A DNA stretch of 64,000 nt from Desulfovibrio subterraneus (lineage in GTDB: Bacteria; Desulfobacterota; Desulfovibrionia; Desulfovibrionales; Desulfovibrionaceae). Below, one piece after another: positions 57,829-64,000 of the stretch (position 1 is its first letter; every line of letters begins with the position of its first letter). A model generated the notes under the pieces. The model made no database searches. It had not been told where the DNA came from and was given only the letters and a program-made list of their open reading frames with translations. The translations under genes and the position numbers were made by a program. The stretch spans positions 547,021-611,020 of the forward strand of contig NZ_BLVO01000016.1 of the NCBI RefSeq assembly GCF_013340285.1, written 5' to 3'.

Positions 57829-59019
57829 TTATCCTGCCATTTCGGAGGGTGCTCCGGCTGCCAGTCCGGCACCGCTGGGAATGTTGATGAGCCGTGCTTC
57901 AATATCCTGTGCCACGCCAAGGTCCATGCGGGGCGCTGCGGCGTACATGGGCAGCCTGCTCATGAGTGTCCATACCGGACGGGTCATGAGGCCTGCGGCA
58001 TTGGTCTGTTCCAGCATGTCGTTGCGCAGGGTCATGTCCGCCTTGTCGAGCATGATGGCATTGAGCCAGTAGTTGCTCACGCAGTGCTCGGGTTCTCTGA
58101 CGAACTGTACGCCGGAAACACAGGCAAAGGCTTTGATATAGCGCTCTGCCAGCACACGCTTCTGGGCCAGCAGGGTGGGCAGCTGTTCGATCTGGGCGCA
58201 GCCGAGGGCCGCGTTCAGGTTGGGCATGCGGTAGTTGAAGCCCACCATGTCGTGGAAATATTCCCACTTGTGCGGCAGCTTGGCCGTGGTGGTGATGTGC
58301 TTGGCCTTGTCTGCCAGCGCGACATCATCGGTGAGAATGGCTCCGCCGCCGCCCGTGGTGATGGTCTTGTTGCCGTTGAAGCTCAGGGTGCCCAGCGTGC
58401 CGAACAGGCCGGTATGCTTGCCCTTGTAGTAGGAGCCGAGCGATTCCGCGGCGTCTTCCACCAGAGGAATGTTCCAGGCCTCGCACAGGGCGCACAGTTC
58501 GTCCATCCGCACGGGGTGGCCGAAGGTGTGCATGGGCACGATGGCGGCTATGCGTCTGCCAGTGGTCTTGTTGTAGGTACCATCCTTGCGGCGTTCGGCA
58601 ATGCTGTCCAGATGCGCGGCAAGCTTGTCAGGATCAATGCCCAGCGTGGTGTATTCGCTGTCCGCAAAATGGGGAACAGCGCCGATGTAGGCTGCGGCAG
58701 CGGCGGTGGCAGCAAAGGTCAGGGCGGGCATCACCACTTCCGTATCCCGCTCCACTCCGGCGAGCAGCAGGGCCACATGCAGGGCGGCGGTGCCGTTCGC
58801 CACGGCAATGGCGCGCCTGGCTCCGGTGAATTCCTGCAGCTGTTCCTCGAACTGGTTGACGTATTTACCCGCGCTGGAAACCCAGCCGGTGTCTATGGTG
58901 TCCTTCACGTATGCCCATTCGTTGCCTGCAAAGGTGGGCTCGTGCAGCACGATGCCGGACGTGGCACCTGTTGCGGTGCGGATAGCCTGAATGGTTCCTG
59001 TGATGCTGTTTGCTGACAT
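57829..59019 (-). CDS. legC: LegC-type PLP aminotransferase (DegT/DnrJ/EryC1)
   Basis: 396 residues from the ATG at 59019. HEPTFAGNEWAYVKDTIDTGWVSSAGKYVNQFE is the LegC-type start. MPALTFAATAAAAAYIGA, VEDAAESLGSYYKGKHTGLFG and the PLP Lys in LSFNGNKTITTGGGGAILT follow. It aminates C4 of the keto sugar from LegB. Confidence 0.92.
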   Translation of the reverse strand: MSANSITGTIQAIRTATGATSGIVLHEPTFAGNEWAYVKDTIDTGWVSSAGKYVNQFEEQLQEFTGARRAIAVANGTAALHVALLLAGVERDTEVVMPALTFAATAAAAAYIGAVPHFADSEYTTLGIDPDKLAAHLDSIAERRKDGTYNKTTGRRIAAIVPMHTFGHPVRMDELCALCEAWNIPLVEDAAESLGSYYKGKHTGLFGTLGTLSFNGNKTITTGGGGAILTDDVALADKAKHITTTAKLPHKWEYFHDMVGFNYRMPNLNAALGCAQIEQLPTLLAQKRVLAERYIKAFACVSGVQFVREPEHCVSNYWLNAIMLDKADMTLRNDMLEQTNAAGLMTRPVWTLMSRLPMYAAAPRMDLGVAQDIEARLINIPSGAGLAAGAPSEMAG

Positions 59020-59083
59020 ATGCGTCTCGTATTGCCTGAATTCGGCTGGAAGCGGATCTGCCTGAAGGGCATCCGCATGCGGT

Positions 59084-60913
59084 TTACGGGCGTTTGTCCG
59101 CTGGCTGCTGTTCCTCGGCAGCCTCAAGACTTGCGCGGTAGTGGGGAAGCACCTCGTCGGGGGTGCCGTCCATGACGATGCGTCCGGCTTCAAGCCAGAC
59201 GATGCGGTCGCAGTGTTCCACCGTGGTGAGGCGGTGGGCGATGATGAGCATGGTGAGCGATCCCGCCAGATTGCGCACGGTGTGCTGAATGGCGTTTTCG
59301 CTCTGCTGGTCAAGGGCGCTGGTGGCTTCGTCCAGCACCAGCAGTCTGGGCGAGCGGTACAGGGCGCGGGCAATGGCTATGCGCTGTCGCTGGCCGCCGG
59401 AAAGTTTGGCTGCGCGTTCGCCGAGCGGCTGTTCATAGCCTTCGGGCAGTTGCGCGATGAATGATTCAAGAGCCGCCATGGTGCAGCAGTGGGCAACCTT
59501 GTCGTGGTCCACATCTTCCGCAGGAATGCCGAAAGCCACGTTTTCGGTGATGGTGCCGTCGGTGAAGAAGGGGGCCTGTCCCACATACCCCACGTTGGCC
59601 CGCCATTGCTGCAGATGGGCGGATTCAAGCCGGGTGCCGTCAATGGTGATCCGGCCGCTGGTCGGGTGCAAAAGGCCGATGATGAGGTCCGCAAGGGTGC
59701 TCTTGCCGGAGCCGGAACGGCCGACGAGCCCCACGGTTTCGCCCGCTTCTATGTTCAGGGAAACAGCGGCAAGGGCGCTGGAATCAGCTCCGGCGTAGGT
59801 GAACGATACTCCATTTATGGCGATGTTCTTTTCAAACGGCATGGGGGTGACATCTGCCTTTGCCTGAGGCTGCTCGGGCATGTCGAGGATGGCGTCTATA
59901 ACGGCCTCGGCTCTGGGCAGGTAGTCGCGCACCGACGAAAGGCTGTTCACGATGCGGTTGAACGCGGGAATGGATCGCCATGCCACAACGGCCAGCAGGG
60001 CCACGGGGCCGGATATGGCGGAGGGAGACGATTCGTCGGAGAAGATGATGGAAACGAGAATGACACCGCACAGGGTGATGAACCCTGCGGTTTCGAACGC
60101 CCATGAGGGAATGCGCGAGAGCAGATGCACCATGGACTGCGATCTGGATGAACAGGTCACGTCCTTCAGATACAGGTCAAAGAAATACGGCTGGTTGGAG
60201 GAGATGATGATCTCCTTGATGCCCTGCGTGATGTTGGAGATGCGCTTGTTGATGTTCATCTCGTAGCTGGCGCATGTTCTGGCGTGGCGGTCGATGCGCG
60301 GGCGCAGGCTGCGGTAGATGATCATGCCCATGGCCCCGAGCGGAATGACCGTGCCGATGGAGATGCCGGGGGCGGTGATGAGCAGCACAAGGCCCATCAT
60401 GCTGACAAGCACGATATCGTTGAAAGCGAGCATGCCCATGTACCACACCATGATCACGTTCTTGCGCCATGATCCGGCCGTGACAAGGTCTGCGGAATGT
60501 TTGCTCACATGCCATTCATAATCGCGGCGCAGATAGTTCTGCAGCAGCAGCCCGCCGAAGTGCGCATCTATCTTGGCGGCAAGGCGGGAATAGGCATAGG
60601 TGACGCTTCCGGCCACGCCATTCTTGGCGAGCATGAGAAAGGATGCCAGAAGGCCCAGTGTGATGATGAAATTTTTGTCCGACGCAAGGACCTGTGCAGG
60701 CAGATAGCCTTTGACCCCGGCAAAATAGGGAGAATTGAGAATTGCCCCGGGATCGTTGATGGATGAGATGAAAAGCGCTATGACTCCGACTGCACCGGTC
60801 TCCACAATGGAAGACAGGATGATGCCCAGTGTTATCAGAGCCAGTCGTGTGCGCCATGCTCGAGGGATAATCGAGATGGTTTTTGCGAAAAAGTTATTTG
60901 ATGACAAAGACAT
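59084..60913 (-). CDS. ABC-type glycan flippase (PglK/MsbA-like)
   Basis: A 609-residue half transporter from the ATG at 60913. The N-terminal ~330 residues have six membrane helices (LALITLGIILSSIVETGAVGVIALF; ITLGLLASFLMLAKNGVAG; and others). The ATPase has VGLVGRSGSGKSTLADLIIGLL (Walker A), AKLSGGQRQRIAIARAL (signature) and LLVLDEATSALD (Walker B). It resembles PglK, which flips lipid-linked oligosaccharide. It is the first gene of the leg operon. An in-frame TTG at 60976 is part of the promoter and is rejected. Confidence 0.88.
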   Translation of the reverse strand: MSLSSNNFFAKTISIIPRAWRTRLALITLGIILSSIVETGAVGVIALFISSINDPGAILNSPYFAGVKGYLPAQVLASDKNFIITLGLLASFLMLAKNGVAGSVTYAYSRLAAKIDAHFGGLLLQNYLRRDYEWHVSKHSADLVTAGSWRKNVIMVWYMGMLAFNDIVLVSMMGLVLLITAPGISIGTVIPLGAMGMIIYRSLRPRIDRHARTCASYEMNINKRISNITQGIKEIIISSNQPYFFDLYLKDVTCSSRSQSMVHLLSRIPSWAFETAGFITLCGVILVSIIFSDESSPSAISGPVALLAVVAWRSIPAFNRIVNSLSSVRDYLPRAEAVIDAILDMPEQPQAKADVTPMPFEKNIAINGVSFTYAGADSSALAAVSLNIEAGETVGLVGRSGSGKSTLADLIIGLLHPTSGRITIDGTRLESAHLQQWRANVGYVGQAPFFTDGTITENVAFGIPAEDVDHDKVAHCCTMAALESFIAQLPEGYEQPLGERAAKLSGGQRQRIAIARALYRSPRLLVLDEATSALDQQSENAIQHTVRNLAGSLTMLIIAHRLTTVEHCDRIVWLEAGRIVMDGTPDEVLPHYRASLEAAEEQQPADKRP

Positions 60914-60945
60914 ATATCTTTTTGCCCCGCATAGTGTTCTAGTGT

Positions 60946-60976
60946 TTATTGTTAAGAAAAACTGAACAAAAGTCAA
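60946..60976 (-). promoter_or_regulatory. Promoter and shared motif of the flippase/leg operon
   Basis: On minus: TTGACT (from 60976), 17 bases, AACAAT. On plus the motif GTTAAGAAAAACTGAACAAA matches the one at 51198-51224. The two operons of the cluster thus share a regulatory site overlapping their promoters. Confidence 0.72.
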
Positions 60977-61368
60977 GAGGGCGAGCCTGTGCTCACAGGC
61001 CGGTTCCTGATGGCGAATATGTTTTTAGCGTGAACATTGGCGGTTGTGCGTGGCTGATTGGGCGGGTTGTCATGATGCTGCCGCTGTGTGACCTGTTGTG
61101 TCTGTTGTGGTCGGTTCCGACCATTTACGACCCATTTACGACCAGTTGCGACCCGTTGAAATCTGTTACGACTGGCGGGGGCCGGTCGGGGGGGCTGTTA
61201 CGGCATTTGGAGTTATGCCATCAGGCGGAATCCGATGCACCTGAATTGGTGGAAAGGCAAGAATTATAAATGACGAACCCTCCTGATGGGCGGTACTTGC
61301 CTTCTTAATGAAAAATGATTACTGATACCAGCAAAGGACGACACTCTTTGATTATAGACGAGGTAACC
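60977..61368. other. Divergent region between the glycan cluster and the Fur-family gene
   Basis: No gene supported. It contains imperfect ~11-bp direct repeats of the form GACC(C)ATTTAC / GACCAGTTGC around 61118-61182. An AT-rich TTAATGAAAAATGATTA sequence (61305-61321) resembles a Fur/PerR box and may mediate autoregulation. Confidence 0.4.
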
Positions 61369-61758
61369 ATGGCACCCCAGACCCGGATGACCAAACAGCG
61401 GAAAGTTATTTTGGAAGAACTGCGTAAGGTGACTTCACACCCCACAGCAGACGAAGTGTACGATATGGTGCGTCAGCGCCTGCCTCGTATCAGTCTGGGT
61501 ACCATCTATCGCAATCTGGACGTGCTCGCCGAAAGCGGAGAGATTCTCAAGCTTGAAAGTGCGGGCAATCAGAAGAGGTTTGACGGTAATCCCATGCCGC
61601 ATGCGCATATCCGCTGCACGCGTTGCGGAAGGGTGGGGGACGTGATGAACGTGGGTATCGAAGTGCCTCTCGACGGCATGGATGTTTACGGTTTTACCGT
61701 AACCTCCGCGCGTATCGAATTTGACGGTATCTGCGACGCCTGCCAGAGCACCAACTAG
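61369..61758 (+). CDS. Fur-family transcriptional regulator (PerR-like)
   Basis: 129 residues from the ATG at 61369 (GAGG upstream). The winged helix is TKQRKVILEELRKVTSHPTADEVYDMVRQRLPRISLGTIYRNLDVLAESGEI. The metal region has PHAHIRCTRCGRVGDV and a C-terminal CDAC, giving the two CxxC pairs of the structural zinc site. The lack of a long N-terminal His-rich arm and the short C-terminus favour PerR over Fur. It probably controls peroxide or metal response in an anaerobe. Confidence 0.9.
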   Translation: MAPQTRMTKQRKVILEELRKVTSHPTADEVYDMVRQRLPRISLGTIYRNLDVLAESGEILKLESAGNQKRFDGNPMPHAHIRCTRCGRVGDVMNVGIEVPLDGMDVYGFTVTSARIEFDGICDACQSTN

Positions 61759-61828
61759 CATATCTGGTTGCCGCCGGTTGTTGTATCCGGAGGCAGGCAG
61801 GGTATCTGGCTGGAATATATGAACGCCG

Positions 61829-61859
61829 AAGGGCCGGATCTTGTGATCCGGCCTTTTTT
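61829..61859 (+). terminator. Intrinsic terminator of the Fur-family gene
   Basis: AAGGGCCGGATC-TTGT-GATCCGGCCTT followed by TTTT. Confidence 0.9.
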
Positions 61860-62152
61860 CATTGTGGCCGGGCATTGTCCGGATGGGCGCAGCTGCCCTT
61901 CCGGCCGCTGATCTGCGGAAGAGCCGGAGAGAGCGGGGATCCCCCGAACGCTGTACCGGACAGTTTGCGCTGCGGGGGCGGGCATGCGGGACAGCGGATA
62001 CGACATTATAAATATGCTGTGCCGGTATCCTTGCTCCACGTCCTGTAGTATTCTTGAAATACTGACGAGCGTATGTGCGCGCGCAGGCTGACATCGGGTC
62101 CATAAGGGGGCCCGAGTCCAAGGGGGAGGGAAGGACCACAGGAGGTCGCGAC
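61860..62152. other. Intergenic gap upstream of the PilZ gene
   Basis: No gene seen. An inverted repeat AGTATT-CTTGA-AATACT at about 62046-62062 may be an operator. Confidence 0.35.
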
Positions 62153-62497
62153 ATGGAAGAGAGAAGAGAATACCCGCGTTATTCGGTCGGGCAGCAATAC
62201 TATTGCGAACTCATAAATTCCAAGGGAGAAAGCTATTACGGGCGGGTTGACGATATCAGCCAGTACGGCGCCCGCATTGAATTCTCCAATGAGTATTACC
62301 CGGCTGAAGTACAGAACGGCGACAAGGTGTATCTGTACGGATACCGCAGCGGTGCATCGCGCGATGGTGAAAAGCTGGCCGCCAAGGCCGTATGGCGTGA
62401 CAAGCAGTGCTACGGTGTGCAGTTCTATACCTCTGTCTATGAATCTGCGGAAAGCCTGATGTCCATGTATCCTGATGCAATGCCGAAGTATTATTAG
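62153..62497 (+). CDS. PilZ-domain protein
   Basis: A 114-residue single-domain protein from the ATG at 62153 (AGGAGG upstream). It has both c-di-GMP motifs: the RxxxR box in ERREYPRYSV and the D-x-S-x-x-G box in VDDISQYGARIEF. The rest is a compact beta-barrel ending PDAMPKYY. It should bind c-di-GMP and act as a stand-alone adaptor for motility or exopolysaccharide control; no partner is encoded next to it. Confidence 0.9.
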   Translation: MEERREYPRYSVGQQYYCELINSKGESYYGRVDDISQYGARIEFSNEYYPAEVQNGDKVYLYGYRSGASRDGEKLAAKAVWRDKQCYGVQFYTSVYESAESLMSMYPDAMPKYY

Positions 62498-62511
62498 CCA
62501 ATGGTGAGATA

Positions 62512-62549
62512 AAAAAGCCCCCTGCTTGTCGGCAGGGGGCTTTTCTTTT
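62512..62549 (+). terminator. Intrinsic terminator of the PilZ gene
   Basis: AAAAGCCCCCTGC-CTTGT region-GGCAGGGGGCTTTTCTTTT: an 11-bp stem with T-runs. Confidence 0.92.
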
Positions 62550-62950
62550 ATCCGGAGCATGGAAGTGTCCGTTATTGTAGCCTGCCGGCATAGCAGCCGG
62601 ATGGCGCTGATTATGTGGATGGGATGCGTTTTGCGAAGGACGGTGTGGGGTTGGCGTATGGCCACAGGCACGCAGGCGTGCACAGAGGGCTTGCCCGGAT
62701 CATTGCAAAGCGTATGGTGGCTTAAAGCCGGAAGAGTGTTGCGGGCGTTCAGGGTGTCAGCTTGGTCTGTCCGCTCCGTCTGCAAGGTCAGGCTGTCCGA
62801 TCGGTCTGTCAGGCCTTTTGGACTGTCAGGTGAGGCTGCTTCGCGGCTTTGTCAGCGCAAAGAGGGCGGGGGAGCAAGTCCGCGCCGCCCCTGCCGTCCG
62901 GGTTGTGCATCGGGCAGATTTGAACCTCCAGCATACAGGGAAGAACGATC
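62550..62950. other. Intergenic gap, no gene seen
   Basis: A plus-strand frame runs through it but lacks a ribosome site, has protein-like composition nowhere and overlaps the dioxygenase start. The DNA is rich in GTCTGTC/GTCAGG short direct repeats around 62755-62830. Confidence 0.35.
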
Positions 62951-63763
62951 ATGGCAAAGACAGATGCCGCGACAGGCAACAGAGTGCTCTACCTTTCTCA
63001 CGGTGCAGGCCCCATGCCCTTGCTTGGGGATGCCGGACATGCTCAGATGCTCGCCACCCTGCAGCAGGTGGCATCCGCCATGCCGCGTCCCAAATCCATT
63101 GTGCTGATGAGCGCCCACTGGGAAGAGGCGGCTCCCACGGTCACCACGGGTACCAGCCTGCCGCTCATCTATGACTATTACGGATTCCCCGAAGAATCAT
63201 ACGAGATTGCCTATCCCGCACCCGGAGCTCCCGGGCTGGGCAAGGCCTGCCATGCCCTGCTGGCGGCAGAGGGGCTTTCGCCCGTGGCGGACGCTGCGCG
63301 CGGGTATGACCACGGCATGTTCGTTCCGCTCAAGATCATGTATCCGGAGGCGGATATTCCCTGCATTCAGATATCTCTGGTCAAGGGGTTGGATGCAGGC
63401 GTGCATCTGCGCATGGGGCAGGCTCTTGCCGGACTTGCGGACGAAGGCGTGCTGTTTGTCGGCTCCGGTTTTTCGTTCCACAACATGCGGGCTTTCTTTA
63501 TGCAGGATACACCCGCGACACGGGCCATGAACGAAGGGTTTGATGCATGGCTGACGGAAACCTGCTCCGGCGGGAACCTTGCCCCCGAAGAACGGTTGCT
63601 GCGTCTTGCAGGATGGGAAGAAGCGCCCCACGCCCGCTATTGTCATCCCAGAGAAGAGCATCTGCTGCCCCTGCATGTGTGCTGCGGCATAGCGGGCGGA
63701 GCAAAGGCAACGCCTTTCAGTCTTGAGCTGCTAGGCAAGAAAACAAGCATGTTTCTGTGGTAG
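62951..63763 (+). CDS. LigB-type extradiol dioxygenase, YgiD (4,5-DOPA dioxygenase) family
   Basis: A 270-residue class-III ring-cleavage fold: LSHGAGPMPLLGD (metal His), SAHWEE, YPAPGAPGLG, RGYDHGMFVPLKIMYPEADIPCIQISL (metal His and the conserved H-G) and GSGFSFHNMRAF. It ends HPREEHLLPLHVCCGIAGG, as YgiD does. The family uses Fe or Zn to open catechol rings, but the true substrate in anaerobes is unknown. GGGAAGA precedes the ATG. Confidence 0.88.
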   Translation: MAKTDAATGNRVLYLSHGAGPMPLLGDAGHAQMLATLQQVASAMPRPKSIVLMSAHWEEAAPTVTTGTSLPLIYDYYGFPEESYEIAYPAPGAPGLGKACHALLAAEGLSPVADAARGYDHGMFVPLKIMYPEADIPCIQISLVKGLDAGVHLRMGQALAGLADEGVLFVGSGFSFHNMRAFFMQDTPATRAMNEGFDAWLTETCSGGNLAPEERLLRLAGWEEAPHARYCHPREEHLLPLHVCCGIAGGAKATPFSLELLGKKTSMFLW

Positions 63764-63799
63764 TGCGCCGCAAGGCGTAGCAGACAGATATAACAAAAG

Positions 63800-63836
63800 A
63801 AAAGCGGGAGGTCGGACTGATCCGGTCTCCCGCTTT
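63800..63836. terminator. Bidirectional intrinsic terminator
   Basis: AAAGCGGGAG, 16-base loop, CTCCCGCTTT. T-run follows on minus (TTTTCTTTTG) and TTTGTG on plus. It serves the dioxygenase gene and the converging gene at the window end. Confidence 0.85.
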
Positions 63837-63875
63837 GTGTATTTGCCGTGCAAGCCCCTGCAGGCTTGTATCGCG

Positions 63876-64000
63876 TCAGCTCGTGGCCCCCTGACGGGCG
63901 GCCCGAATAAGTATCTCCGTTACGAACTGGCTGGAGTTTCGGGTCGTCCAGTAGTCGGTCACGTAACGTTCGTACGTCTCTTCGCCGAGAATATAGCCGC
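63876..64000 (-). CDS. 3' end of an unidentified gene
   Basis: Only the last ~41 codons lie in the window, read on minus and ending in TGA at 63878-63876. The visible tail reads GYILGEETYERYVTDYWTTR followed by NSSQFVTEILIRAARQGATS. Its composition is protein-like and it stops just before a terminator, so it is a real gene, but the family cannot be told. Confidence 0.75.
   Translation of the reverse strand, partial: GYILGEETYERYVTDYWTTRNSSQFVTEILIRAARQGATS

Noticed and set aside
62526-63107. Plus-strand frame of 193 codons before the dioxygenase
   Set aside because: It starts inside the PilZ terminator, lacks a ribosome site and overlaps the dioxygenase start.
1-64000. tRNA, rRNA, prophage or integrase genes
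   Set aside because: No TTCGANTCC-type T-arm in cloverleaf context, no rRNA sequence and no integrase or phage motif was seen in a by-eye scan; a tRNAscan run would be decisive.

Overview
The window looks like chromosome from a sulfate-reducing deltaproteobacterium of the Desulfovibrio type. This is an inference from content, not a database match. Support comes from an octaheme c-type cytochrome paired with a b-type cytochrome, a biotin locus that carries its own fatty-acid-synthase-like enzymes, fairly GC-rich genes with strong AAGGAG ribosome sites, and the housekeeping genes topA, infA and lgt. No tRNA, rRNA, CRISPR array, transposase or phage gene was seen.

Layout. 1-8.7 kb, minus strand: a YhaN/YhaO (SbcCD-like) DNA-repair pair, a small lipoprotein, an RluC/D pseudouridine synthase and an exported FG-GAP repeat protein. 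8.8-21.9 kb: an RsmB/RsmF-like rRNA methyltransferase, a CsoR-family sensor, a thiaminase-I-like lipoprotein, the cytochrome pair, topA, an M48 lipoprotein protease, a gene-poor stretch (18.4-20.9 kb), an RRM protein and a periplasmic solute-binding protein. 22-27.6 kb: PutA, infA, lgt and a universal stress protein. 27.7-37.4 kb: a nine-gene biotin operon (bioB-bioA-dehydratase-SDR-ACP-ketosynthase-dehydratase-bioF-bioD) with divergent birA and a clear BirA operator between them. Then nhaA. 39.4-60.9 kb: a 21.5-kb minus-strand surface-glycan cluster with a legionaminic-acid-type pathway (ptmE, legB, legC, legG, legI, legF), a second set that looks built to make another CMP-activated acidic sugar, a CDP-deoxyhexose pathway and a flippase. 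61.3 kb to the end: a Fur/PerR regulator, a PilZ protein, a LigB-type dioxygenase and the 3' end of an unidentified gene.

Two features stand out. First, 18.6-20.8 kb holds three copies of a ~97-bp unit. Read on the minus strand, each begins with a near-consensus sigma-54 (-24/-12) promoter followed by a hairpin RNA whose stem is kept by compensating base changes; copy 1 ends in a perfect intrinsic terminator. This looks like a family of RpoN-dependent small RNAs, similar in design to Vibrio Qrr RNAs but unrelated in sequence. Second, four copies of a ~146-bp element with short terminal inverted repeats lie in convergent intergenic regions. Each sits between two copies of a hairpin found only at that locus, as if it had inserted into a terminator and duplicated it.

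The glycan cluster has two promoters, upstream of the flippase gene and upstream of a winged-helix gene, that share a ~25-bp motif. They are probably co-regulated, perhaps by the winged-helix protein, whose own mRNA appears leaderless.
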